This document shows positions 36,180-44,567 of a DNA stretch of 64,000 nucleotides, piece by piece. The position numbers and the translations under genes were made by a program. The DNA lies in NCBI RefSeq assembly GCF_011320225.1, contig NZ_JAAOEN010000002.1:496584-560583 (forward strand). Direction: 5' to 3'. The stretch is from Phytoactinopolyspora limicola. Lineage in GTDB: Bacteria > Actinomycetota > Actinomycetes > Jiangellales > Jiangellaceae. Numbering within the stretch: the stretch's first letter is position 1; each line of letters starts with the position of its first letter. The notes under the pieces were generated by a model. That model was given only the letters and a program-made list of their open reading frames with translations, did no database searches and was not told where the DNA came from.

Positions 36180-38561
36180 TCACACGGTCGCGCGGCGGTG
36201 CGCAGTGACGAAGATCACGCCACCAGCCATAAGCAGCACCACCGCAGCCATCACCGGCCCACCCACCACCGAGCCGGTCTGAGCAAGGTCGTCCTCGCTT
36301 GCCGCCGCGTCGGCCCGGGCCGATTCCGTCGGCTGAGCCCCGATCTCCAGCGCCACGGCAGCCGACCGCTCCGATGTGAGGTCGTCTACCGCTTGCACGG
36401 CGCTGACCGCGTACCGACCCGGCGGCAGATCAACCGACTCGACCTTCCATTGGCCGTCCGTGTCCGCCACTGTCACGTGTTCGCCTACCCGTGTGCCAGC
36501 GTCGGCAGCAGAGTCACCCATACCCGGATCTGCGGCCTCCCCGCTGTCCGAGCTGTTGGTGGAGTCGCCCGGCTGGACCCGCACAGCCACCGTGCTGCCA
36601 GGTGCCGCCGTTCCGCGGAAGCTGTAGCCGCCGTCGGGCTCTTCCTCGGAAGCAACGACCATAGGCGCGCCGGGGACGATCCCGATCCGCTCGACGGCGA
36701 CGTCGTCGGTACTCGCGGTGGTTTCCTGCGTGATCGTGGCGTCGAACCGACCCGCTCGCTCGGCCGGGCTGGGAGATAGCGACCAGGTGCCGTCGTCGGC
36801 GACGATCGCGGCCGTGGAAGACCCGTCGAACGCAAGAGTGATCCGTGCGCCTGGGTCTCCCGTGCCCGAGAACCGGGGCTGAGCGGCAGTGGTGGTCTCG
36901 CCGCTGGTCGGCGACTGGACGACAAGGGTGGCGACCTCAGCAACCTCAAAGGAACCTTCGACCGGCGCAGAAGTGACCACCCGCTCGCCACCCACCGGGG
37001 TGTGTGCGGCGGTAATGGTGTAGGTGTGCCGGCCCGGCGTTAATGGTTCCTCGACCGGAATCCGCCAGCTGCCGTCCGCCTTGACCGCCGCCTCGACCGT
37101 TTCGCCATCAATCCGCACGGTGACGTTGGCCCCAGCCGCTGCGTCGATACGACCCCGGAACGTCGGCCTCTGGCCGGTGACGTCGCCGTCGACCGGAGCC
37201 TTCACCTCAGGGGCGCCGACGTGGACGGCCAGCCGCCAGCCGCTTCCATGCAGCGCGCCAACCTTCGGCTCACCACTGGTCAACGGATATCCGACACTCA
37301 CCTGTACGTCCTGGGCGGGGCCGGCACAGTCGGCATCCGTGCGGGTCGATCCGGATACCACACCCACCGCGTAGTAACCCACGACGATCGGCCCGCCACC
37401 ATCGCCGGGCACAGCGCAGGCGTCGAGCAGGAAGCCGGTCACGTCCTCGCCGTTGACCGGTACCGTCGCCTCCGTCGCGACGACGGTGCCACAGGTCCAT
37501 CCGGAGGAGACCCCGGCCTTACACGCCGGGGCGCCGGCCAGCGGCGCGATAGCGTCGAACACCGGCAGGCTGCGGCCTTGCCCGGCCGCGCCGTCGGGGG
37601 CCGCCACCCGGGGTCGTAGCCCGACGTCGTCGCGTAGCACGTCGAGGACGGCCATATCGTGTCCACCGCCGAAAGAGATATCTCGGGCGACGAGGTCGCC
37701 ATCGGTGTTGGGCTCTTCTGCCGACTCGTCGGGCTTCAGCAGCCCGTCGGTGAGATCGTCGAGCAAGGTGTTGTCGTCAGTGTCGGCCTCGTCGGTGCCG
37801 GCCTCGTCGGTGTCATCGGCCACCAACCGGTCCGATCCCGCCACACTGATCGGACCGTCGACACCAGTCGGCCCACCGCCGGCGCAGTGCGCAGCGGTGA
37901 TGGCGGCCGGGCCGGCCTCGGCGGTGGTTCCGTTGAACCCGGCCGAACACGTCGCGAAGCCGTCGTCGTGTTCGGTCACGATCGCGAAACCACCGGAGAG
38001 TCGTTCGGCCCAGGGCCCGATGTCCGGCGCGTCGGAGGACAGAGCCGGCTCGGCGGAGATGGCGGCCTCGACGGGGACGAGGTTGTCGGCGCGGCGGTCA
38101 GCGAAGGCGATCTGTCCCTGTGACCGGGCAGCCCGCACGGCATCGGCCAACGCGTCGCCCACGTGTACGGAGGCGCCGGTGGCGGCGACCACGGCGGTGT
38201 CGCCCCGGTTGTTCACGCTGACGTGCAACGTCTCCCCGTCCAACCATGCCGAACTCACCAGCTCGCCCAGCGAGTCGACGACGTCCACGGCGACTTTGGC
38301 GGCGGCGGCTCGAGCTAGGTAACGCTGCGGGGAGATGCCGAGATCGCGCTCGATGGCAGCGACCAGATCGGCGGGTAGTTCGGCGGCCGGAGCGGAGAAC
38401 TCCGCCGGGTCGAAGTCTCGCATGACGACGTCAGGAACCGGCGCCTCGTCGAATTCTTCGTCGGTGATGGCGGCTGCACCGACACCGGTGGCCGCGGCAA
38501 AGACCAAGGAAGACGTCAGTGTCGCGAGCGTGAGACGCTGCCCGACCGCTCGAGCACCCAT
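36180..38561 (-). CDS. Wall-anchored S1 protease paralogue lacking the catalytic serine (LAQTG)
   Basis: A 793-residue paralogue of the preceding protease. ATG 38561 has GGGAG six bases upstream. It has a signal peptide, the same propeptide-like stretch (LPADLVAAIERDLGISPQRY), H225 (ITAAHC) and D302 (GGGHDMAVL), but the serine motif reads VPGDGGGPIVVG, so glycine 388 replaces the catalytic serine (GGT codon at that place). The cysteines around it are retained. An acidic insertion (about 249-289) lies between His and Asp. Ig-like repeats follow, then LAQTG (759-763), a helix and HRRATV. The fold seems preserved, so a non-catalytic binding role is more likely than simple decay. Confidence 0.88.
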   Translation of the reverse strand: MGARAVGQRLTLATLTSSLVFAAATGVGAAAITDEEFDEAPVPDVVMRDFDPAEFSAPAAELPADLVAAIERDLGISPQRYLARAAAAKVAVDVVDSLGELVSSAWLDGETLHVSVNNRGDTAVVAATGASVHVGDALADAVRAARSQGQIAFADRRADNLVPVEAAISAEPALSSDAPDIGPWAERLSGGFAIVTEHDDGFATCSAGFNGTTAEAGPAAITAAHCAGGGPTGVDGPISVAGSDRLVADDTDEAGTDEADTDDNTLLDDLTDGLLKPDESAEEPNTDGDLVARDISFGGGHDMAVLDVLRDDVGLRPRVAAPDGAAGQGRSLPVFDAIAPLAGAPACKAGVSSGWTCGTVVATEATVPVNGEDVTGFLLDACAVPGDGGGPIVVGYYAVGVVSGSTRTDADCAGPAQDVQVSVGYPLTSGEPKVGALHGSGWRLAVHVGAPEVKAPVDGDVTGQRPTFRGRIDAAAGANVTVRIDGETVEAAVKADGSWRIPVEEPLTPGRHTYTITAAHTPVGGERVVTSAPVEGSFEVAEVATLVVQSPTSGETTTAAQPRFSGTGDPGARITLAFDGSSTAAIVADDGTWSLSPSPAERAGRFDATITQETTASTDDVAVERIGIVPGAPMVVASEEEPDGGYSFRGTAAPGSTVAVRVQPGDSTNSSDSGEAADPGMGDSAADAGTRVGEHVTVADTDGQWKVESVDLPPGRYAVSAVQAVDDLTSERSAAVALEIGAQPTESARADAAASEDDLAQTGSVVGGPVMAAVVLLMAGGVIFVTAHRRATV

Positions 38562-38782
38562 GAACAACTCCCGTGTCCCCGTAATTAGACCCCCGTCATA
38601 TGCATACGAACCGTGACACTACCGGCGCATCGACCACCAGTGCGCATCGGGCCGCTTGCAAACCCGTGACAGATTACCCGGCTTCCGGCCCGCATGCATC
38701 AAGAACCATCAGGACAGCCTCCACGTGGCAGCAAAGGCGCAGGCCAGAGAGCCGCTTCCACGAAACCGCGGCGCAGCGCCGG

Positions 38783-39733
38783 TCAGGCCGCCAACCCGAA
38801 CTGCCGGTGCCTCTGCAGCCAGTCGTGGTACCGCTTGTTGTCGTCCACAGCCGCAAGGTAGGCGCTACGCGCATGCCCCACCACGTCAGCGGAGTCAACC
38901 GCGGCGAAGGAACGGTGGCCCACCATCTGCCGCCAGCGCAGCGGGACCCCGGCGATCGGCACCATCGTCAAGCCCGGCGGAGGCCGAAAGCTGGGTTGGC
39001 ACAACGCCACCGCGCGGCCGGTGCGCACCATGTACACACACGACGGTGGGTCCATCTCGTGCAGCGCCTTCGGGGTAAAACCCGCCCGGGCGCACGCCGC
39101 GGCGAAGCACTCACTGAAGCAGCCGTCGCCCGGCATGGCCACCCACAACGCCTCGGCCAAGTCGGCCAGCTCAACCGATGGCTGCCCAGCCAGCGGGTGG
39201 CCGTCGTCGACCATCACGAAGACGGCGTCGGTGGCGATGGTCTTCCACACGACGTCTTCCCCGGGCGGAGACGCGTCACCGCAGACACCGGTCAACGCGT
39301 AGTCGAGCCGGCCATCGCCGAGCATGCTGGCCAGCTCGTCGGCCGACCATGTCGCGTGAGTGGTGACGGACATCGCGGGCTGTTCGGTGGCCAGCCGATG
39401 CACCAGCGGCCCGAAGATGGGGGTGTTCGTGGAGCCGATGCGACAATGCCGGCTCCGCGCCGACGAATTGGCCAGCCGTGTGACGTCGTTCTGAAGTTCT
39501 TGCGCCGCGGGAAGCAGCATCCTCGCCCGGGACAGAACGATCTCGCCCAGCGCCGTCGGGCGCGCCCCCAGCCGGTCTCGCACGAAGATCGGCCCACCGA
39601 ACAGCCGCTCGATCCTCTTCAGTTGGGAGGTCACGGCAGGCTGAGCCAGGCCGAGCGCCGCAGCGGCCTTCGTCAGGCTTCCGGTCTCGGCGATGGTGCA
39701 AACGATCCGCAGGTGACGCAGCTCGAGCTCCAT
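38783..39733 (-). CDS. LysR-family transcriptional regulator
   Basis: A 316-residue LysR protein with the N-terminal winged helix MELELRHLRIVCTIAETGSLTKAAAALGLAQPAVTSQLKRIERLFGGPIFVR and a two-lobed ligand domain (about 90-300). The tail WLQRHRQFGLAA is short. No divergently oriented metabolic target starts close by except the reductase at 39984, about 250 bases away, so its target is unclear. Confidence 0.9.
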   Translation of the reverse strand: MELELRHLRIVCTIAETGSLTKAAAALGLAQPAVTSQLKRIERLFGGPIFVRDRLGARPTALGEIVLSRARMLLPAAQELQNDVTRLANSSARSRHCRIGSTNTPIFGPLVHRLATEQPAMSVTTHATWSADELASMLGDGRLDYALTGVCGDASPPGEDVVWKTIATDAVFVMVDDGHPLAGQPSVELADLAEALWVAMPGDGCFSECFAAACARAGFTPKALHEMDPPSCVYMVRTGRAVALCQPSFRPPPGLTMVPIAGVPLRWRQMVGHRSFAAVDSADVVGHARSAYLAAVDDNKRYHDWLQRHRQFGLAA

Positions 39734-39983
39734 AAGAAGGAATGTACGGCGTGGAGCAGATGACCGCTAGTGTCACGGACCGCCTGAACTGCCTGGCCGG
39801 GCCGGACCCAGACTGATTGGGTCACCACCGCCTGGCCGCCGACCCCGGCGATTTCGTCACGGGCGACCGCTACCCGTTGAATTTCGCCGCCGTGCTGGAT
39901 CTGTATCTACACAACTCGGCGAGCCTCGTTCACCACGGCCGCCGGGTCCACCCGCCGGGCAGGCACAAGGGACAGGTTCAGGC
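39734..39983. other. Intergenic region between LysR gene and reductase
   Basis: About 250 bases. A frame on the plus strand starting at a TTG (39817) reads FVTGDRYPLNFAAVLDLYLH and looks somewhat protein-like, but it has no ribosome site, matches nothing I recognise, and runs into the next gene. It may be a gene scrap. The divergent promoters must lie here. Confidence 0.35.
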
Positions 39984-40571
39984 ATGGGAAAACTCTTCCT
40001 CTCGATGATGGTGACTCTCGATGGGTTCACCGAAGGACTCGACAGCAACCTCGAATGGATCGACGTCGCCCAGGACGACGAGGAGTTCAACGCCCACATG
40101 GTGAAGGTCTTGAGCGGCATCGACGCCATGATCTTCGGGCGGAGGACCTACGACATGCTGACCGACTACTGGCCGGCGGCCGGGCGGGATTCGGCCGCCA
40201 CGGACACCCAACGAGAAATGGCCCGGTTGATGAACACCGTGCCCAAAATCGTGGTGTCACATGGGGCACCCGACCTGACATGGGGGCCGGCTACCAGGAT
40301 CGGTGACGATGTCGCCGCGGAGGTGACCCGGCTGAAGCAGGAGTCGCGGCACGACCTGGCGTTGTTCGCCGGGGCGCGCACCGCGGCGTCGTTCCTCGAC
40401 CTCGGCCTGGTGGACGAGTACCGCCTCATGACCTATCCCGTCCTCCTCGGAGAGGGCCGCCGGCTCTTTCCGTCTCCTCGGGACCGCCGGGACCTTCGCC
40501 TGGTCGACACCACCACGTTCGTCCGGTCAGGTGTGGTGATCCTGCGCTACGTACCCGGCTCGGCCCCATGA
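39984..40571 (+). CDS. RibD C-terminal/dihydrofolate-reductase-like protein
   Basis: A 195-residue protein starting MGKLFLSMMVTLDGFTEG, the standard first strand and loop of the DHFR-like RibD_C family. Later motifs are GIDAMIFGRRTYDML, the KQESRHDLALFAGARTAASFLDLGLVDEYRLMTYPVLLGEGRRLF region that would bind NADPH, and a C-terminal strand. Members are NADPH-dependent reductases, mostly of unknown substrate and common in actinobacteria in several copies. Its 3' end overlaps the convergent nitrilase gene by 25 bases. Confidence 0.88.
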   Translation: MGKLFLSMMVTLDGFTEGLDSNLEWIDVAQDDEEFNAHMVKVLSGIDAMIFGRRTYDMLTDYWPAAGRDSAATDTQREMARLMNTVPKIVVSHGAPDLTWGPATRIGDDVAAEVTRLKQESRHDLALFAGARTAASFLDLGLVDEYRLMTYPVLLGEGRRLFPSPRDRRDLRLVDTTTFVRSGVVILRYVPGSAP

Positions 40572-41563
40572 ACCGGGACGGGGTCGGTTGAGAAACGGGC
40601 GGTGCGCGGGTCGCGTTCGGTGCCGAACCGGCGGGTGAGGATGTCGTAGAGTTCGGGGCGCCGCCCCTGGATCCAGCGCCGGCCGGTGGCCAGCGGCAGG
40701 AGACCGAGATCGAGGTCGGCGACCACCATGGCGTCGTCGGCGGCCCAGGTTTCGGCCAGGATCCTCCCGTACGGGTCGAGGATCATCGCGTTGCCGGTGC
40801 GCACTTCGTCGTCGTCTGGTCCAACGCCATTGCTGAAGACCAGGAAGAGGCCGTTGTCGTGGGCGCGGGCCGGTAGCCACCGCAAGAGCCATTCTCGTCC
40901 GTTCGGTCCACGGAACTCCGCCTCGATCCGCTGCGGGTCACGATGCCGGGCCTGCCACGTCTCCAACGGGATGGGTTTGGTGGCGTGCGGGCTTCGGGAC
41001 GCCGTGCCACCGGTCTGGTGCGGCGCGAGGAGTATCGATGCGCCATGAAGGGCGGTGGCACGGACGTTCTCGACCAGGTTGTTGTCCCAGCAGATCAACA
41101 CACCGAGACGAACCCCCCATGGGGTGTCGAAAACGGTGTAACGATCCCCGCTGCCAATCGCCTCGTGCTCGAAGGCATGCAGCTTGCGATGCCGGTGCAT
41201 AGTCCCGTCCGGCAGACACACCACGTAGGAATTGAACAGGCGGCCGGTGTCGTCGGCCTCGAGAAAGCCGGCACCAACACCTATCCCGTGCTCCGTGGCG
41301 AGATCACCGACCACACGCACCGACGGGCCGGTCAGCGGCTCGGATAGGGTCCGCAACCGCTCGGCCGGCTGCCGTCGTAGATGCCAGTAGCCGATGAGGC
41401 ACATCTCCGGGAACGCCACCAGGTCGACGCCACCGGCGGCGGCGTCGCGGACGAAAGCCTCGATCCGGCCGAGGTTGTACGTCGTGTCGTCCGGGCGGGG
41501 CTCGAACTGAACCGACGCGGCCCGGATCGTCGTCGTGGTTTCCAGTCCCCGGCCCTCACACAT
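40547..41563 (-). CDS. Carbon-nitrogen hydrolase (nitrilase superfamily)
   Basis: A 338-residue amidase/nitrilase with the full Glu-Lys-Cys set: E in VAFPEMCLIGYW, K in MHRHRKLHAFEHE and the nucleophile C in GVLICWDNNL. The last shows Cys-Trp-Asp rather than the Cys-Trp-Glu of true nitrilases, so an aliphatic amidase or carbamoylase activity is possible. Residues 190-225 form an insert (QARHRDPQRIEAEF). It is divergent from a LysR regulator (start 41684) that probably controls it; a TTATCGGAGTTCTTATAA-like region lies between them. Confidence 0.88.
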   Translation of the reverse strand: MCEGRGLETTTTIRAASVQFEPRPDDTTYNLGRIEAFVRDAAAGGVDLVAFPEMCLIGYWHLRRQPAERLRTLSEPLTGPSVRVVGDLATEHGIGVGAGFLEADDTGRLFNSYVVCLPDGTMHRHRKLHAFEHEAIGSGDRYTVFDTPWGVRLGVLICWDNNLVENVRATALHGASILLAPHQTGGTASRSPHATKPIPLETWQARHRDPQRIEAEFRGPNGREWLLRWLPARAHDNGLFLVFSNGVGPDDDEVRTGNAMILDPYGRILAETWAADDAMVVADLDLGLLPLATGRRWIQGRRPELYDILTRRFGTERDPRTARFSTDPVPVHGAEPGT

Positions 41564-41683
41564 GCCTGATCCTCCGTTCGTCCAGCCGATGTGGCACCGG
41601 CCTTAGCGGCCGCCTCTTAGCGTCACCCCGACGGGATCCATGTGTCCAATGAATCTTTATCGGAGTTCTTATAACGTCAAGGA

Positions 41684-42583
41684 ATGGACCTGCGCTTGCT
41701 CCGAGCCTTCCTCGCGGTCGCTGATCATCGGCACTATGGGGCCGCAGCCCACCAGTTGTCATTGACGCAGCCGGCGCTCACCAAACAGATCCAGACCCTG
41801 GAGCGGCAGCTCGGCGGACACCTGTTTACCCGTGGCCGGCACGGCGCGGCACTGACCGACCTCGGCCAGTCGCTACTCACGGACGCACGTGATCTGGTTG
41901 TCCGGTCCGACCTGCTGGCCAGTCGCGCTGTGCGATTTGCGCAGGGCACGGTTGGGCGGCTGTCCGTCGGATTCGGCCTGTCCAGCATCGAGCTGGCCCC
42001 GTGGTCGGTTGCTGAGTTCCGACGCCGCTGGCCCGATGTCAGCGTCACTCTCGACGATATGTCGTCTCGGGCACAGATCGAACGGATCGCCGCCGCCGAT
42101 CTCGACGTCGGTTTCGTCCGCCTTCCCGCTGGCGCCGGCCTCCAGCAGTACACCCTGCGCCAGGATCGACTCGCCGTCGCGGCCCCGTCGGCCCCAGCAG
42201 GTGAGCTCGGCGCATGGCTACGCGAGCACGATCTGGTTCGCCTGCACCGCGACAAGGGGCCGGGCCTGGCCGGCCACATCGACCGCTTCTGCGCGGCACA
42301 GGCCGCGACGCCCGGCACCGTGCAGGTCGCCCATGATCTCCAGACCGTGCTCGCCCTCGTCGCCGCCGGCGTCGGGCCGGCCCTAGTGCCGGCCAGCGCC
42401 ACCCGCATCGCACCATCCACGGTGAGCGTCACCCCCATCGACGACCCCGGCGCCAGCTGGGATGTGGGTGTGGTCTGGAACCCGGAACACTGCCCACCGG
42501 TGGTGTCCAACTTCCTGAACGTCGTCGTCCCCGGCTCGGTCCGAGCCGGGCAACCGTCGGCGGTCGGTAACGTACGATCATGA
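41684..42583 (+). CDS. LysR-family transcriptional regulator
   Basis: A 299-residue LysR protein beginning MDLRLLRAFLAVADHRHYGAAAHQLSLTQPALTKQIQTLERQLGGHLF, followed by a periplasmic-binding-protein-like effector domain. It is divergent from the nitrilase gene with 120 bases between starts, the classical LysR arrangement, and ends with a four-base ATGA overlap into the GyrA-like small gene. It probably activates the nitrilase when its nitrogen compound is present (inference). Confidence 0.92.
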   Translation: MDLRLLRAFLAVADHRHYGAAAHQLSLTQPALTKQIQTLERQLGGHLFTRGRHGAALTDLGQSLLTDARDLVVRSDLLASRAVRFAQGTVGRLSVGFGLSSIELAPWSVAEFRRRWPDVSVTLDDMSSRAQIERIAAADLDVGFVRLPAGAGLQQYTLRQDRLAVAAPSAPAGELGAWLREHDLVRLHRDKGPGLAGHIDRFCAAQAATPGTVQVAHDLQTVLALVAAGVGPALVPASATRIAPSTVSVTPIDDPGASWDVGVVWNPEHCPPVVSNFLNVVVPGSVRAGQPSAVGNVRS

Positions 42584-42870
42584 ACGTCCTGGACGACGAG
42601 GTCCGCTCCCGCATGGAGGAGCGTCTGGCATTGATGCGGGTGCTAGCCCGCCTGCCGCACCACGCGCACACCTTGATCGACACTCTCATGGGCGCCGATC
42701 ACTCACCCGCGGCGACCATCCGCGAGGTCCTCGACTGCAATCAACGACAAGCCGAACAGATCCTCATCACCGCGATCCAGGTCCTCACCCCGGATCGCCA
42801 ACGGGACATCACCCGCGAGATCGACGAGTTGGAAACCCTGCTCGGCCATCGACAACCAGCGCAGGAATGA
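42580..42870 (+). CDS. Small protein resembling the GyrA/ParC C-gate (tower) helical region
   Basis: A 96-residue protein with no DNA-binding helix-turn-helix. Its segments follow the GyrA coiled-coil layout: EERLALMRVLARLPHHAHTL resembles the EERLHIVEGLLKALDNIDEV helix, then ATIREVLDCNQRQAEQILITAI resembles ALMERFGLSEIQAQAILDMRL, then TPDRQRDITREIDELETLL resembles LEREKIEEELEEL. Only this portion is present; no tyrosine active site or beta-propeller. It is translationally coupled to the LysR gene. It may be a domesticated gyrase fragment that could interact with topoisomerase; the function is unknown. Confidence 0.65.
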   Translation: MNVLDDEVRSRMEERLALMRVLARLPHHAHTLIDTLMGADHSPAATIREVLDCNQRQAEQILITAIQVLTPDRQRDITREIDELETLLGHRQPAQE

Positions 42871-42903
42871 CGGCGGCTTCGTCCGCGGCCCCAGATCTCC
42901 CGG

Positions 42904-43551
42904 CTACAGGGTGATCACCCGCCGCGCCCAGACGTCCAGCAGGTCGGGATCGTGGCTCACCGCCAGCACACCCATCCGCCGCTCGGCCACCTCCTCGTTC
43001 ACGACGCCCACGAGCGCCGCCGACGTCGAAGCGTCGAGCATGGACGTCATCTCGTCGCACACCAGATACCTGGGCTCCGCCGCCAGCGCGCGAGCCAGAC
43101 ATGCCCGCTGTAGCTGTCCGTCGCTCACCTCGTGTGGCCGACGATCGAGCAGATCAGCCGTCAGGTCCACCCGGGTCGCCAGCCGCTCCACGTCGGGGCG
43201 GGCGGCCGCGGTCGATCGTCCACCGGCCCGCAGCGGCTCAGCGATGACGTCGGCCAGGGTGAACCTCGGATCAACGGACCGCCGGGGTGACTGGAACACG
43301 ACGCCGACGGCCACTCGGAGCTCCCTCGGCACCCGGTGCCGGGCCCGTCGCACCGGTTCGTCGTCGATAACCACCCCACCCGACCACGGCGGCAGCAACA
43401 GCGCGAGCACCCGGGCCAGGGTGGATTTCCCGCAACCGCTCGGTCCGGCCAACCCGACCACCTCTCCGGGCTCCACCGCCAGGCTCACCCCGGTGAGCAC
43501 CGGGGTTCCACGTCGATACCCGACCGCTACGTCCCGCGCCATCAGCGACAT
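42904..43551 (-). CDS. Nickel/peptide ABC importer ATPase (second ATPase)
   Basis: A 215-residue ATPase, last gene of the importer operon. Walker A GPSGCGKST, Q-loop VFQSPRRSVDP, signature VSDGQLQRACLARAL (VSDGQ in place of LSGGQ), Walker B YLVCDEMTSMLD and the H-loop SHD are visible. It is short and lacks the C-terminal oligopeptide-type zinc-like extension of its partner. ATG 43551 overlaps the preceding gene by ten bases; ATG 43542 overlapping that stop is an alternative. It pairs with the ATPase at 43542 as the DppF/NikE equivalent. Confidence 0.87.
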   Translation of the reverse strand: MSLMARDVAVGYRRGTPVLTGVSLAVEPGEVVGLAGPSGCGKSTLARVLALLLPPWSGGVVIDDEPVRRARHRVPRELRVAVGVVFQSPRRSVDPRFTLADVIAEPLRAGGRSTAAARPDVERLATRVDLTADLLDRRPHEVSDGQLQRACLARALAAEPRYLVCDEMTSMLDASTSAALVGVVNEEVAERRMGVLAVSHDPDLLDVWARRVITL

Positions 43552-44567
43552 GCCACGGCCCTCTCCCCCGACCACCTCAGTGTCACGTCACCCGAACACA
43601 CCCCAGGGCACCGATGGTGAAACACACAACCCTCCGGCAAGTTCGTCAGCTCCGGCGGCTGGCCGGGAATAGGCACCAGCCCGCCCGCCGGCAACGCACC
43701 CAGCAGACCCCGCGTGTAGTCATGCCAGGGATCGGCCAACACCGCACCTACCGGACCGACCTCCAGAAGCCGGCCGGCGTACATCACGGCCAGATCGTCC
43801 GCGGCGGACTCGGCCGCCGCCAAGTCGTGGGTGATCAACAACACCGACCGGCCGCCGGTGGCAAGCGCCCGGAGCAGGTCCACGGTCCGGTCGACCAACA
43901 CGCGGTCCAACCCCGCCGTCGGCTCGTCGGCGATGACCACGGGCGGATCACCGGCCAGCGCCAGCGCCGTCACCACCCGCTGCGCCATCCCGCCGGACAA
44001 CTCGTGGGGGTAACGGTCCAACTCCGACGGCGCCAATCCAACCTCGGCAGCGAGTTCCTCGACCCGGAGTGCCTCCCGGGAACGGTCCCGCCGCCGTCCC
44101 ATCGCCAACTCCCGCACCACCTCGGCGAGCTGCGCCCGGGCGGTCCGGACCGGGGTCAGGTGGGTGGCAGCGGACTGCGGCACCAGGCCGACCCGGCGCC
44201 CCCGCACCCGACCGGCCAACACCCGCTCGCTGGCCCGCAGGAGCTCCATCGGCTCACCACCTGCGCCACCCAGTGTCACCGACCCCCGCACCTGAGCGTT
44301 GCCCGGCAGCAAGCCGAGGATCGTCGACGCCAGCACCGACTTCCCCGACCCGCTCTCACCCACCAGGGCCAGCACCCGTCCCCGGCGCAACCGAAAGGAG
44401 ACGTCATTAACCGCGCGGACCGTCCGGCCACCGGACAGCCGCAGCCGCACCGACACCGCGTCGGCGGCCAACACCACCTCCGCGTCACGATGACCCCGAC
44501 CCGACGCGGTCCTCCCCGCCGCGGCGAGGACAGCCTGTCCGTGATCGACGTTGGGGCCTGGGTTCAT
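43542..44567 (-). CDS. Nickel/peptide ABC importer ATPase (first ATPase)
   Basis: A 341-residue DppD/NikD-type ATPase with Walker A GESGSGKSV, signature LSGGMAQRVVTALAL, Walker B VVIADEPTAGLD, H-loop ITHDLAAAE and the C-terminal oligopeptide-type region with GCVFHHRCPGVC. The ATG at 44567 overlaps the permease stop by four bases. The arrangement of five genes (binding protein, two permeases, two ATPases) is that of the peptide/nickel uptake family. Confidence 0.9.
   Translation of the reverse strand: MNPGPNVDHGQAVLAAAGRTASGRGHRDAEVVLAADAVSVRLRLSGGRTVRAVNDVSFRLRRGRVLALVGESGSGKSVLASTILGLLPGNAQVRGSVTLGGAGGEPMELLRASERVLAGRVRGRRVGLVPQSAATHLTPVRTARAQLAEVVRELAMGRRRDRSREALRVEELAAEVGLAPSELDRYPHELSGGMAQRVVTALALAGDPPVVIADEPTAGLDRVLVDRTVDLLRALATGGRSVLLITHDLAAAESAADDLAVMYAGRLLEVGPVGAVLADPWHDYTRGLLGALPAGGLVPIPGQPPELTNLPEGCVFHHRCPGVCSGDVTLRWSGERAVACR

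Noticed and set aside
39817-40008. A 63-codon frame before the reductase gene
   Set aside because: TTG start without ribosome site and running into the next gene; noted only as a possible scrap.
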